Positions 7,539-16,555 of a stretch of 64,000 nucleotides of DNA are shown one piece after another. Source of the DNA: JAFAGX01 sp035623335 (GTDB taxonomy: Bacteria > Acidobacteriota > Terriglobia > Terriglobales > Acidobacteriaceae); the NCBI GenBank assembly GCA_035623335.1, contig DASPTQ010000183.1, forward strand, positions 26,386-90,385, read 5' to 3'. How positions within the stretch are numbered: position 1 is the first letter of the stretch; every line of letters starts with the position of its first letter. The position numbers and the translations under genes were made by a program. Below the pieces are notes generated by a model. That model searched no databases, was not told where the DNA came from, and saw only the letters and a program-made list of their open reading frames with translations.

Positions 7539-9257
7539 ATGAGTCTTGTCTTCCGCAAGCCGCTTGCGAACATCGAACGTCCCCAGATGCCGGCCGATCT
7601 CGTCATCGTCGGCGGAGGGCCCGCGGGCATGGCGTGTGCCCTGCGTCTTTCCCAACTCATCGACCAACACAACGCCGAGCACCCCGATTCGCAACTGAGC
7701 AAAGAGAATATTTACCTGCTCGAAAAGGCCCGGGAGGTCGGGCAGCACTGTCTCTCGGGAGCCCTGCTCGACCCGCGCTCCATGCGCGAGCTGCTTCCGG
7801 GCTTCGAGCAAGAAGCTCCGCTCGAGGCGCCGGTCAGCCGCGAAGCGGTGTACTTTCTCACCCAGAAACACAGGTTTAAGTTGCCCATTACGCCGCCACC
7901 GTTGCGCGATCACGGCAATTACGTGATTTCTCTGAACCGCTTCGTGAAGTGGCTCGGCGGCAAGGTGGAAGAGGCGGGGATCACGATCTTCAGCGGATTC
8001 GCCGGGTCGGAATTGTTGTTCGAGGGCAGTCGCGTGGTCGGTGTCCGAACCGATGACAAAGGGGTGGATAAGCACAACCAGAAGAAATCGAATTTTGAGC
8101 CGGGCTACGATCTACGGGCCAAGGGTGTCATTTTGGCGGAAGGCCCACGTGGCTCGCTCACCAAGCAGCTCATTGCGAAATTCGAGTTGATGCGAGACCG
8201 TAACCCGCAAGTCTATGGCCAGGGAATCAAGGAATTGTGGGAGGTGCCGTCGGGAAGGATCGCGCCCGGAGAAGTCCTCTACACCATGGGCTGGCCCCTC
8301 ACCAGCAAAGAATACGGGGGAGCCTGGATTTACGGGGGAAAAGATAACGTCGTTTCTCTGGGCTTTGTCACGGCGCTCGAGTATTCCGATCCCCGCCTCG
8401 ACCCACAGCATGTCTTGCAGGACTTCAAGCAACATCCCTTCATCGCCGGACTGCTCCAGGGTGGAAAGATGATTCGCTATGGCGCGAAGTCGTTTCCCTA
8501 CAGTGGCTGGTGGGCGATCCCGACTCTCGCGGGGGACGGCTGGATGATGGTAGGGGATTCAGCCGGATTCTTGAATTCCGCACGCTTAAAGGGCATCCAT
8601 CTCGCGATCAAGAGCGGGATGTTGGCCGCCGAAACGGCGCTAGAGGGGTTGAAGAAAGACGACTTCTCTGCCCGAAGCCTCGGACAGTATCAGAACAAGG
8701 TGGAGGCGAGCTGGATCAAAGAAGAGCTGTGGAAGGTGCGCAACTTTCATCAGGGATTTGCCCACGGACTTTGGGGTGGCCTGTTTCACGCCGGACTCCA
8801 GCAATTCACCGGGGGGCGCGGGCTGCGCAGCCGCTACCCGGCGACTGCCGGCTACATGCACATGAAGAGGCTTGAAGAGTTGCCGAGCGACGGGGGCGGC
8901 GAAGCCCACTTGCTCGGCCCGGCCAAAGGGGATGGCCAACTAACGTTCGACAAGCTGACGGACCTCTATCACTCGGGGACAAAGCACGAAGAAGACCAGC
9001 CCGCACATTTGGTCATCCACGATACCAATATCTGTAACACTCGGTGTTTCAAGGAGTTCGGCAGCCCCTGCCAGAATTTCTGCCCGGCGAACGTTTACGA
9101 AATGATTGACGACCCCGCGCAGGCTCAGGGCAAGCGCATCAGCTTGAATCCCTCGAATTGCGTGCACTGTAAAACCTGCGATATCGCCGACCCGTACCAG
9201 ATCATCACCTGGGTGCCTCCCGAGGGTGGCGGCGGACCGAACTACGATGGGATGTGA
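7539..9257 (+). CDS. Electron transfer flavoprotein:ubiquinone oxidoreductase
   Basis: 572 residues, the length of the fused ETF-QO type rather than the shorter FixC, so no separate FixX ferredoxin is needed. The N-terminus has the FAD Rossmann motif VIVGGGPAGMACALRL. The C-terminus carries the single 4Fe-4S cluster ligands: a cysteine in NFCPANVYE and three in NCVHCKTCDI, followed by the family ending WVPPEGGGGPNYDGM. It oxidises reduced ETF at the membrane and reduces quinone. With etfB and etfA it closes the electron path from fatty or amino acid oxidation to the respiratory chain. Confidence 0.95.
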   Translation: MSLVFRKPLANIERPQMPADLVIVGGGPAGMACALRLSQLIDQHNAEHPDSQLSKENIYLLEKAREVGQHCLSGALLDPRSMRELLPGFEQEAPLEAPVSREAVYFLTQKHRFKLPITPPPLRDHGNYVISLNRFVKWLGGKVEEAGITIFSGFAGSELLFEGSRVVGVRTDDKGVDKHNQKKSNFEPGYDLRAKGVILAEGPRGSLTKQLIAKFELMRDRNPQVYGQGIKELWEVPSGRIAPGEVLYTMGWPLTSKEYGGAWIYGGKDNVVSLGFVTALEYSDPRLDPQHVLQDFKQHPFIAGLLQGGKMIRYGAKSFPYSGWWAIPTLAGDGWMMVGDSAGFLNSARLKGIHLAIKSGMLAAETALEGLKKDDFSARSLGQYQNKVEASWIKEELWKVRNFHQGFAHGLWGGLFHAGLQQFTGGRGLRSRYPATAGYMHMKRLEELPSDGGGEAHLLGPAKGDGQLTFDKLTDLYHSGTKHEEDQPAHLVIHDTNICNTRCFKEFGSPCQNFCPANVYEMIDDPAQAQGKRISLNPSNCVHCKTCDIADPYQIITWVPPEGGGGPNYDGM

Positions 9258-9326
9258 TCGTTTACCCGAGGCGGGCAGGGCCGATTTCACTTAGGCTTGC
9301 CAGGGTCAACCGAGCCCCGTCCGGCA

Positions 9327-9332
9327 TATAAT
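9327..9332 (+). promoter_or_regulatory. Candidate -10 element upstream of the moaA leader
   Basis: A consensus TATAAT lies about 360 nt before moaA. The region at -35 (near GGTCAA) matches poorly. Transcription from here would give a leader of roughly 350 nt, consistent with the structured RNA noted next. Confidence 0.35.
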
Positions 9333-9439
9333 TGACGGGAGTTTCCGACCGACCGCGGTCTTCGGGCATACCTGGCCGTGGCGGCGAGGGATGGTTTGTC
9401 GGGCGCGCACGCCTGCGGTTTGGCTGAGCCGCTGGTAAG

Positions 9440-9691
9440 CAAGGCTGCCAAGACGACCCCCCGAGGGTGCAGGTGGAAACGCCGGCGCCTCCCGGCTTTG
9501 CGAGAAGCCATTGGAAAGGAAACGGGTCCCCGGCGCCAGGCCTGCCTGCAGGTTTCCTTTCCAGTTTGACTCGATCGGATGCTGGGTCTAGGAGAACAAG
9601 CCCCGGCACCAAGCAGCCGTTCGGAACCTCCCCGTATCCCGCTGGGAAGCGGCGATGCGGGTCCGGCGAACTGCCGGCTGGGAAAGAACTG
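9440..9691 (+). ncRNA. Structured 5' leader of moaA, possible Moco-type riboswitch
   Basis: The 434 nt between ETF-QO and moaA hold no convincing gene but strong RNA structure. A perfect stem pairs 9512-9523 with 9552-9563 (core GGAAAGGAAAC with GTTTCCTTTCC) around a GC-rich loop. Just before it GGCTT and AAGCC (9494-9508) form a hairpin. A hairpin CCGGC-GAACT-GCCGG lies right before the Shine-Dalgarno GGAAAG at 9681-9686, where it could gate translation. Molybdenum-cofactor riboswitches are known upstream of moaA in several phyla; assigning this RNA to that family is an inference from gene context, and I could not align it to the family consensus. Confidence 0.4.
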
Positions 9692-10684
9692 GTGAGTGTC
9701 CTGACTGACAAATTCGGCCGAGCGATCACCGATCTGCGGATTTCCGTGACCGATCGTTGCAACTACAAGTGTGTCTACTGCCGCACCGGAAACGAGGGCA
9801 CGCTCTACGGGGATCTTCCCTTTCCCGATTACCTGCGCATGGCCCGCATCTGCGCCGGCCTCGGAATCAAGAAGATACGCATCACCGGTGGTGAGCCGCT
9901 GTTGCGCAACGGACTCGTCGAGTTCGTCGATCGGTTGTCCGCGCTGCGCGATACGGAAGGCGAGCCGCTCGAGCTCGCGCTCACGACCAACGGTCACCTG
10001 TTGGCCGAGTTGGCGCACGCGCTCAAGGACGCAGGCCTGCACCGAGTAACCGTCAGCATGGATGCGGTTGATCCTGACCGATTCGCGCGCATTACGCGTG
10101 TGCCCAACGGATACCACCAAGTGCTGGCCGGAATCCGTGCCTCCCGGCAAGCGGGCTTGTGGCCGGTGAAGGTGAACTGCGTGCTGATGCGTGGCTTCAA
10201 CGAGGACCAGATCATCCCGTTTGGTATGTTCGCGCGGGAGGAAGGTGTCGTCGTCAGGTTCATCGAGTTCATGCCGCTCGAGGAGGACCGCGTCTGGTCC
10301 CCCGAAACCGTGGTCACCCTGGATGAGATCGTCGAACGCATGCGGGAGTATCGGCCGTTAGTAGAGATTCCGCACGCCCGCAGTGAAACAGCGCGGCGGT
10401 ATCGGTTTGACGATGGGATTGGGGAGATCGGAATCATCGCGCCCGTTTCCCACCCATTCTGCGGGCACTGCAGCCGCATCCGGATCACCTCGGACGGGAA
10501 GATTCGTACTTGCCTATTTTCTGTCTGGGACCATGACTTGCATGAACTGATGCACCGTGGGGCATCCGATGCGGAATTAGCCGAGTTCATCCGTGGTGTG
10601 GTGCTGCGGAAAGAACAACGGCATCACATCGGAGAACCGGATTTTGTACCCGCATCGAGGACTATGGTGCATATTGGGGGATGA
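9692..10684 (+). CDS. moaA: GTP 3',8-cyclase (molybdenum cofactor biosynthesis protein A)
   Basis: 330 residues from the GTG at 9692, which has GGAAAG 5 nt upstream; the frame is open further upstream but that part is the structured leader. It is a radical SAM enzyme with the N-terminal cluster motif CNYKCVYC and a second cluster site CGHCSRIRITSDGKIRTC, and ends in the GG tail required for function in the family. It converts GTP to the cyclic dehydro-GTP precursor of cyclic pyranopterin, the first step of Moco synthesis. No other moa gene is nearby; the next gene starts in an ATGA overlap. Confidence 0.93.
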   Translation: MSVLTDKFGRAITDLRISVTDRCNYKCVYCRTGNEGTLYGDLPFPDYLRMARICAGLGIKKIRITGGEPLLRNGLVEFVDRLSALRDTEGEPLELALTTNGHLLAELAHALKDAGLHRVTVSMDAVDPDRFARITRVPNGYHQVLAGIRASRQAGLWPVKVNCVLMRGFNEDQIIPFGMFAREEGVVVRFIEFMPLEEDRVWSPETVVTLDEIVERMREYRPLVEIPHARSETARRYRFDDGIGEIGIIAPVSHPFCGHCSRIRITSDGKIRTCLFSVWDHDLHELMHRGASDAELAEFIRGVVLRKEQRHHIGEPDFVPASRTMVHIGG

Positions 10685-11547
10685 GAGATTTTCAGAGCAT
10701 GAGGTGGAAGCGAACATCCTGGCTTTTGCTGACCCCCGTCCTCCTGACAAATTTGTCGTTGGCGCAGCTCGCCACCTCTACAACCCGTTCTTATCTTGGC
10801 TTCGACCGTAACGACTATCCTGGCGACGACAACCTGAAGGTTTTGCGCCAAACCTTCTCCTTCGCCGGTTACTGGCTCAACAATCCTCCGGGAGAGGGCG
10901 GCAATTCGTGGATCGGAAAGCGAAAAGCTGTCGAGGCGGCAGGATTTGGGTTTCTCGTGCTGTTCAATGGCCGGCTCTATGCCAATTTGAAGAACGTGCC
11001 CAGAGCCACGGCGTTGGGTAAGTCCGATGCCCAGGCTGCGGTGGCTGCCACGCGCCGGGAGGGATTCCCTCAAAAAATCGTTATCTTTCTCGACCAGGAG
11101 CAAGGCGGACGCATGCTGCCGGAGCAAAAGGCCTATCTCTTTGCCTGGGTGGACGAAGTCAACGCCGCCGGGTTTCAGGCTGGCATTTATTGTTCCGGCA
11201 TCGCCGCCCAGGAATCGCCGGGAGTAAGCGTGGTCACAGCCGATGATATTCGTGAGCATGCCAACGGCCGGAGTATCGTCTATTTTGTGAGCGATGATGC
11301 CTGCCCGCCATCGTCAGGGTGTGCCTTTCCGAGCCAACCACCGAGTCCGGCCGAAAGCGGAATTCTGTTTGCCGACGTTTGGCAATTTGCCCAATCTCCG
11401 AAACGGCGGGACGTAGCGGCGGCCTGTCCTGCGAACTACAACCCGGACGGCAGCTGCTATCCACCCGGGATCTCGACTCGACAAGCACTCCATGTGGATG
11501 TCGAAACCGCCAGCACGTCCGATCCCTCGCGAGCAAGGACTCGCTAA
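10681..11547 (+). CDS. Exported DUF1906 (glycoside hydrolase-like, Rv2525c type) protein
   Basis: 288 residues starting in an ATGA overlap with the moaA stop and preceded by GGGGG. A signal peptide (TSWLLLTPVLLTNLSLAQ) precedes a TIM-barrel-like domain: YLGFDRNDYPGDDNLKVL, FAGYWLNNPP, GFGFLVLFNGR, KIVIFLDQEQGGRMLPEQKAYLFAWVDEV, FQAGIYCSGI. This matches DUF1906 proteins related to GH25-like hydrolases that act on cell-wall polymers. The acidic residues in the FDRND and LDQEQ strands are the likely active site. The link to moaA is only translational coupling; a shared role is not obvious. Confidence 0.65.
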   Translation: MRDFQSMRWKRTSWLLLTPVLLTNLSLAQLATSTTRSYLGFDRNDYPGDDNLKVLRQTFSFAGYWLNNPPGEGGNSWIGKRKAVEAAGFGFLVLFNGRLYANLKNVPRATALGKSDAQAAVAATRREGFPQKIVIFLDQEQGGRMLPEQKAYLFAWVDEVNAAGFQAGIYCSGIAAQESPGVSVVTADDIREHANGRSIVYFVSDDACPPSSGCAFPSQPPSPAESGILFADVWQFAQSPKRRDVAAACPANYNPDGSCYPPGISTRQALHVDVETASTSDPSRARTR

Positions 11548-11672
11548 ACAACGAGATCCAAAAACTGGTTTCGCGGCGATCGACCAATCGTGAGCTTCTC
11601 GCACCAACAGTTTTTTTGTCCGACCCCTGCGATGCGGTTCTAAGAATGCATTAGAATAAACTCATACCTACC

Positions 11673-12107
11673 ATGGCCGAGCGCACTTTTACCCTAGAAG
11701 AAGCACAAGCATTGTTGCCCGTACTGGAATCTCTCCTTCGCACCGCCATTGATAGCAAGAAATTGGTCGAGTCTGCGGAGGAAGAATTTCAGGAACTGGC
11801 GCACCGCATTTTCCTGCGTGGTGGAGTTCTGGTGAACATCGTTTCCATGGCGCGGCGGAAAGCTGAGCGCGAGAAGGCTGCGCAGCGAGCCAAAGATGCC
11901 ATCGCCGAAATCGATGCGACTGGGGTGCAAGTCAAGGACCTCGACATCGGTTTGCTGGACTTCCCTTGCCAAGTTGAGGGGCAAACCGTACTCTTGTGCT
12001 GGAAACTGGGAGAGAAACGAATAACCCACTGGCACGGGGTCAGCGAGGGCTTCGCCGGACGCAAGCCGATTGACGAGCGGATCTTGAAGGCGAAACGGGC
12101 AAACTAA
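11673..12107 (+). CDS. DUF2203 family protein
   Basis: 144 residues, mostly charged helix, with the family features TFTLEEAQALLPVLESLLRTA at the N-terminus, a central conserved stretch TGVQVKDLDIGLLDFPCQVEGQTVLLCWKLGE and RITHWHGVSEGFAGRKPI near the end. The family is widespread in environmental bacteria and has no known function. A -10-like TAGAAT at 11652-11657 and no Shine-Dalgarno suggest a very short leader. Confidence 0.7.
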   Translation: MAERTFTLEEAQALLPVLESLLRTAIDSKKLVESAEEEFQELAHRIFLRGGVLVNIVSMARRKAEREKAAQRAKDAIAEIDATGVQVKDLDIGLLDFPCQVEGQTVLLCWKLGEKRITHWHGVSEGFAGRKPIDERILKAKRAN

Positions 12108-12145
12108 AGAACTCCTTTTACCTTTCGGTTTCTAGTCCTTTTCCT

Positions 12146-12841
12146 ATGAAGTGGCGCTCACTGGACGAATCGACTACAGGTGTCGACACTCGTACTTTGT
12201 CTGAGCAGTTCGCCGAACGCAGAGCCCTGATCGCCCAGTACGTTCCGCCGGAAGTTCAAGCGGTTCATGCCCGTGTGATTCAAGCCTTGCAGGAACAACG
12301 AATCGTCGAACGCGCCCTGGCAAGGGGAGCCCCTGCGCCTGCATTCGAGCTTCAGGATCAAGACGGAAAGCGGCTTTCCTCGCAGGAGTTACTCCAGACT
12401 GGTGTTCTCGTCGTCTGTTTTTTTCGTGGACGCTGGTGTCCCTTCTGCGTGGGTCAGCTCGAGGCCATGAACCGGATTCTGCCCCAGATTGCGGCCGCGG
12501 GATCCGCCCTGGTGGCAATCTCCCCCCAAACCGTGCGGCAGTCATTCTTCATGGCAGACCAGCACAAGCTAAGATTCCCGCTGCTCAGCGACGCGAAAAA
12601 CCAGGTCGCCCGACGGTTTGGCCTGGTGTACCAGGTCCCCGAGTACCAGCGGTCTGTCTATCAGCGAGCTTTTGTCAATTTGCCTCTGGCCAACGGAGAT
12701 GACAGCTGGGAGCTGCCGATCCCAGCTACCTATATTGTCGGCCGCAATGGCATCGTGCAGTTTGCTTCCCCAAATCCTGACTACCGTCGAAGGCCGGAAC
12801 CAGCCGAACTCCTCGATCGCCTCTTGCGGCCTGATCCCTGA
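12146..12841 (+). CDS. Peroxiredoxin-like (AhpC/TSA) thioredoxin-fold protein
   Basis: 231 residues. After a helical N-terminus of about 60 residues comes the thioredoxin fold: GAPAPAFELQDQDGKRLSS, then the active site FFRGRWCPFC (CxxC), then YIVGRNGIVQFASPNPDYRRRPEP. It is cytosolic, with no signal peptide. It probably reduces peroxides or disulfides; the CxxC rather than the classical TxxC peroxiredoxin motif leaves the exact reaction open. Confidence 0.75.
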   Translation: MKWRSLDESTTGVDTRTLSEQFAERRALIAQYVPPEVQAVHARVIQALQEQRIVERALARGAPAPAFELQDQDGKRLSSQELLQTGVLVVCFFRGRWCPFCVGQLEAMNRILPQIAAAGSALVAISPQTVRQSFFMADQHKLRFPLLSDAKNQVARRFGLVYQVPEYQRSVYQRAFVNLPLANGDDSWELPIPATYIVGRNGIVQFASPNPDYRRRPEPAELLDRLLRPDP

Positions 12842-12954
12842 CGACAATCAACCTGTCATCAGCGGGGAGAGTTCGGTTCGATCCTGGGAGGCCCCAGCTA
12901 AGACGGCTCGGCGCTCCGGACGAGGAGACCAGTTGCGCTCGAGATCGGAAACTA

Positions 12955-13338
12955 CTACTTCGCCGCTGCCGCGGTTTCCGCCGGGACGTGTTCGCGTTCC
13001 ACGTCCCGCAGCCGAGCGGCTTTGCCGCGAAGCGAGCGTAGATAGTAGAGCTTCGCGCGGCGAACTTTGGAAGACCGGATCAATTCGATCCGATCAATCA
13101 CCCGTGAATTTTCGGGGAAGATGCGCTCGACTCCGTGACCGAAGCTCATCTTGCGGACGGTAAAGCTGGCCTGTGGTCCGCGGGTGCGGGCGATGACAAT
13201 GCCTTCAAATGCCTGCAAACGCTCCTTATCCCCTTCCTTGATCTTGACGTGCACGCGCACGGTGTCCCCCGGACCAAAGTTGGGCAAATCAGTGCGTTTG
13301 GTCTTGGCTAGAAGTTTTTCAATGATGAGATTCGACAT
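12955..13338 (-). CDS. rplS: 50S ribosomal protein L19
   Basis: 127 residues with the L19 core NFGPGDTVRVHVKIKEGDKERLQAFEGIVIARTRG and SFTVRKMSFGHGVERIFPENS. It sits at the 30S-50S interface. It is the last gene of the rpsP-khpA-rimM-trmD-rplS operon, 21 nt after trmD, and ends in an alanine-rich tail. It converges with the peroxiredoxin-like gene without an obvious terminator between them. Confidence 0.96.
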   Translation of the reverse strand: MSNLIIEKLLAKTKRTDLPNFGPGDTVRVHVKIKEGDKERLQAFEGIVIARTRGPQASFTVRKMSFGHGVERIFPENSRVIDRIELIRSSKVRRAKLYYLRSLRGKAARLRDVEREHVPAETAAAAK

Positions 13339-13359
13339 GATCCTATTCCCTTTTCCCTT

Positions 13360-14175
13360 CTAGGTAGTCTGGTCGGCAATCTGGGACAGCAATTCTCTGT
13401 CCTCCTCGCTTAAGGCGGCCTGCTGCAAGAGATCGGGCCGGTTCCGCATAGTCTTTTCGAGTGCCGAGCGGCGACGCCAACGCCGGATTTCGTCGTGATT
13501 GCCGGACGCCAGCACTTCGGGAACCGCCATCCCTCGAAAATTCGCGGGACGCGTATAGTGCGGATAATCCAGCAATCCACCCGATCCACAGGTCGCAGTC
13601 GGGCCGCTGCTCTTAAGCCACGGCTCCTCGGCAGTAGCAGTAAAGGACTCCTGCCGGGTAGAGGCCTCATTCCCCACCGCGCCCGGGATCAAGCGCGTGA
13701 CGCACTCGACCACCACCGCCGCTGCAATTTCGCCGCCGCTCAGCACGTAATCCCCGATCGACAGCTCGCAGTCTGCCAGAGACTGGCTCACACGCTCATC
13801 CACGCCCTCGTACCGGCCGCAGATTAAGACCAGTCGCTCCAGCCCGGCCAGCTTCTGACTCTGGCGCTGGTCGAACCGTTTGCCCTGCGCCGACAGCAAA
13901 ATCACGCTCTGCCGAGCTCGACCCGCCTGACGCTCTCCGCGAGAGGCAACCTCGAGCGCTTCCACGCATTCAAAGATCGGTTCCGGCTTGAGGACCATGC
14001 CCTCGCCGCCGCCGAAAGGGCGATCATCCACCGTACGGTGGCGATCCGCGGCAAAGGCCCGCAGATCGTGCAATTGAATCCTTGCCAGCTCGGCATCCCG
14101 GGCCCGGCGAATGATTCCGTAATCTAGAGGGCCGGCAAAAAAGTCGGGAAAGATCGTAACAATGTCGATCTTCAT
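13360..14175 (-). CDS. trmD: tRNA (guanine-37-N1)-methyltransferase
   Basis: 271 residues. It adds the N1-methyl group to G37 next to the anticodon, using SAM, and so prevents +1 frameshifting. The start MKIDIVTIFPDFF, the RTVDDRPFGGGEGMVLKPEPI segment and the knotted SAM site (LICGRYEGVDERV, ELSIGDYVLSGGE) are all present. Classic position between rimM and rplS. Confidence 0.95.
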   Translation of the reverse strand: MKIDIVTIFPDFFAGPLDYGIIRRARDAELARIQLHDLRAFAADRHRTVDDRPFGGGEGMVLKPEPIFECVEALEVASRGERQAGRARQSVILLSAQGKRFDQRQSQKLAGLERLVLICGRYEGVDERVSQSLADCELSIGDYVLSGGEIAAAVVVECVTRLIPGAVGNEASTRQESFTATAEEPWLKSSGPTATCGSGGLLDYPHYTRPANFRGMAVPEVLASGNHDEIRRWRRRSALEKTMRNRPDLLQQAALSEEDRELLSQIADQTT

Positions 14176-14227
14176 CGGTACAGAGCTCAGTTGCCGGCCG
14201 GGTCAGTTGTCCACCGCAAGCTACCTG

Positions 14228-14797
14228 TCACTGACCTCTTCTCCTTTGTTGCTGTTTCTCCTCTTGCGTGAGCGGGGCGTCGAGCTCCAGCATTCCTTGG
14301 GGCAGCAGCATATGAATGCGCTTACCCTCGATATCCAGGTTTTCAAGGTGGGCTTGCGCGTAGGGAATCTCACGTTCTCGGTTGCCTTCCCTAACAATCA
14401 GCAGCGGAGCCTCACCCGCGCCGAAGCGAACATCTTCCACCCGGCCAATCTCGCGCAGGCCGTCGAAAACCGTACAACCAACCAAATCGCTGATGTAGGT
14501 CCAGCCGGGCTCGAGCTGCGCACGTTCCCCGCGCGGAATCTGCAATTCGCAGCCCGCCAGAGCTTCCGCGTCAGAAATCGAATCGACGCCGGCAAAGCTC
14601 AGTACTAGGAATCCTTTGTGCGGCCAAGCTTCCTTGATCTCGAGCTTGCGCCGGCGGTCGTTGTCGTCGAGGGCCCAGAGGCTCAGGCCCGGGCGGAATC
14701 GACCTGGCACGTCGCTGTGCACCTCGACCGCGACCTCACCATGCCGCCCTTGAGGCTTCACCACGCGCGCAAGCGTGATGAACTCCTCCACGATCAT
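14228..14797 (-). CDS. rimM: Ribosome maturation factor RimM (16S rRNA processing)
   Basis: 189 residues. It binds S19 and helps mature the 30S head. The family start FITLARVVKPQGRHGEVAVEV and the linker into the PRC-barrel (LEPGWTYISDLVGCTVFD) are visible, as is LLIVREGNREREIPYAQAHLENLDIEGKRI. Its start overlaps the khpA stop (ATGA type), indicating translational coupling. Confidence 0.92.
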   Translation of the reverse strand: MIVEEFITLARVVKPQGRHGEVAVEVHSDVPGRFRPGLSLWALDDNDRRRKLEIKEAWPHKGFLVLSFAGVDSISDAEALAGCELQIPRGERAQLEPGWTYISDLVGCTVFDGLREIGRVEDVRFGAGEAPLLIVREGNREREIPYAQAHLENLDIEGKRIHMLLPQGMLELDAPLTQEEKQQQRRRGQ

Positions 14798-15045
14798 TCC
14801 TTGATCTCGAGCGCAAAGCGCTTGTGTGCCCGAATTCCCGCCGCATTCACCAAGGAACGCATGGCCCGCGCCACCCGTCCCTGCCTTCCCAAAATCCTGC
14901 CGACGTCGCCCGGCGCCACTTTCAGGGCAAAGACTGTGGTCTCGCCGTCCACCTGGTTCACCGACACCTGATCGGGCGCATCGACCAGCGCCTTGGCGAT
15001 TTGCTCCACCAAGGTGCGCACATCGCCGCTTTGCTGCTCCGTCAT
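14794..15045 (-). CDS. khpA: KH-domain RNA-binding protein
   Basis: 83 residues, a single KH domain: VRTLVEQIAKALVDAPDQVSVNQVDG, then FALKVAPGDVGRILGRQGRVARAMRSLVNAAG, with the GxxG-type RNA-gripping loop GRQG. Found in this operon position in many phyla. It likely binds structured RNA or the ribosome; partner KhpB is not in the window. Confidence 0.9.
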   Translation of the reverse strand: MTEQQSGDVRTLVEQIAKALVDAPDQVSVNQVDGETTVFALKVAPGDVGRILGRQGRVARAMRSLVNAAGIRAHKRFALEIKE

Positions 15046-15082
15046 GGGCTCTTCCTATCGGCGGGAACGCTTTACGCCGTAA

Positions 15083-15340
15083 TCAGGCAACAGACTCGGT
15101 GCTGGCGGGAACGGGTTTGGACGCAAGTTTGCTCACGCGATCGGAGAGCTTCGCGCCCTTCGAAAGCCAATACTCGAGGCGATCGCGCTTCAGTTCAATG
15201 CTGGCAGGATTGGTGCGGGGGTTGTAGGTTCCCACGACCTCGACCGGCCGGCCGTTTCGGGCGCGTGCCTTTTCAATGACCACTACCCGATAGTGCGGCT
15301 GTTTGCGCGCACCCGTACGCTTTAAACGAATCATCAACAC
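15083..15340 (-). CDS. rpsP: 30S ribosomal protein S16
   Basis: 83-85 residues depending on whether GTG 15340 or ATG 15334 starts it. The family core MIRLKRTGARKQPHYRVVV, RNGRPVEVVGTYNP and IELKRDRLEYWLSKGAKLSDRV is complete. It is an early-binding 30S protein and the first gene of the five-gene maturation operon. Confidence 0.96.
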   Translation of the reverse strand: MLMIRLKRTGARKQPHYRVVVIEKARARNGRPVEVVGTYNPRTNPASIELKRDRLEYWLSKGAKLSDRVSKLASKPVPASTESVA

Positions 15341-15535
15341 AGAAGTTTGTTTCCCTTTCTAGTAACCCTGGATAGGTTTCGGCAAACCATTATTTTTGCA
15401 GAATTTAGCGTGATTAGCAAGGCGGTATCCGTCCCCGGAAACATCCTGTCCGGTTCACCGTCGATCCCTGGTCAGACGATTTCGCCCGCACTCAGCGGCG
15501 GAATTCAGCGAAGAGGCTCCTCCATCGGCAAAAAG

Positions 15536-16504
15536 TCAGGCCGCGTTTTCTTCGAAGAACTCTTCGATCTCATTGATCTCTTTATCGCTCAAACGAAGAT
15601 TTCCGGCCAGCATCACACCACCCGCCTGCCGGGCATTGCGCGCCCCCACAATTGCCCCCGTCACGGCCGGATTGTGCAGCGTCCAAGCAATGGCTACTTC
15701 GCCCGGAGAACGGCCGTGACGCCTGGCAATCTCGCGCAGTCGTTCGACCAAGGCTAGATTACGCGATAACTTGGGTTGTCGGAACTCCGGATCGCTGTGG
15801 CGCCAATCGTCTTTCGGCAGCTTGGCGGCCCGTTCGGGAGTCATGGCCCCGCTAAGCAGGCCGGAAGCCATGGGCGAGTACACAATGACGCCGATGCCTT
15901 CCCGCAGGCAGTAGGGCAGAATGTCTTCTTCGATCGAACGGTTCAGGATTGAGTACGGCGACTGCAAGGAAGTAACCGGTGCAATGGTCTTGGCCCGACG
16001 AAGCTGGTTCACATTGAAATTCGAGACTCCAATCCAGCGCACTTTTCCTTCCTGCTTCAATTCCGCCAAGCTCGACCAGGCTTCCTCCAACTGGGGGGAG
16101 TCAGGATCCGGTGGCCAGTGAATCTGGTAGAGGTCGATGATCTCGAGCTGCAAACGCCGCAGGCTATCCTCTACCTCGCGGCGGATGGAGTCGCGCGCGA
16201 GCACCTTTTGGATATTGCCCTTGCCATCCCAGCGCAGGCCGCACTTGGTACAGACATAAGGCTTGGGCGCAGACCAGCCCTTGATCGCCCGACCGATGAC
16301 TTCTTCCGAGTGCCCCAACCCGTAAACGGCCGCCGTATCGATCCAGTTGACACCGAGTTCGAGAGAGCGCTCGATGGCGGCCAGGGAGTCTTGGTCCGTT
16401 TGAGCTCCCCAGGAGAATTGCCAGCCGGAGCCGCCGATAGCCCAGGCCCCAAAACCGACAGGTGTGATTTCTAGAGCGGACTTGCCAAGCTGTTTCGTTT
16501 GCAT
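15536..16504 (-). CDS. Aldo/keto reductase
   Basis: 322 residues from the ATG at 16504, which has GAGGAT 8 nt upstream; an in-frame start 51 nt further upstream is less likely. It is an NADPH-dependent (beta/alpha)8 barrel. The catalytic tetrad is visible: Asp and Tyr in WIDTAAVYGLGHSEE, Lys in CTKCG and His in LYQIHWPPD. The cofactor-binding end reads IVGARNARQAGGVM. It is of the general-stress/YdhF-like type; the substrate cannot be told. It stands alone on the minus strand, upstream of the rpsP operon in the direction of transcription. Confidence 0.85.
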   Translation of the reverse strand: MQTKQLGKSALEITPVGFGAWAIGGSGWQFSWGAQTDQDSLAAIERSLELGVNWIDTAAVYGLGHSEEVIGRAIKGWSAPKPYVCTKCGLRWDGKGNIQKVLARDSIRREVEDSLRRLQLEIIDLYQIHWPPDPDSPQLEEAWSSLAELKQEGKVRWIGVSNFNVNQLRRAKTIAPVTSLQSPYSILNRSIEEDILPYCLREGIGVIVYSPMASGLLSGAMTPERAAKLPKDDWRHSDPEFRQPKLSRNLALVERLREIARRHGRSPGEVAIAWTLHNPAVTGAIVGARNARQAGGVMLAGNLRLSDKEINEIEEFFEENAA

Positions 16505-16555
16505 GTTCAATATCCTCGCGAGGGTTGGATTCGCTGCCGGTCGCACCAGCTGCAC

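Noticed and set aside
9440..9691. Cobalamin riboswitch before moaA
   Set aside because: GCCAGGCCTGCC loosely resembles a B12 box, but the conserved AGGAGACCTGCC and the upstream core are absent.
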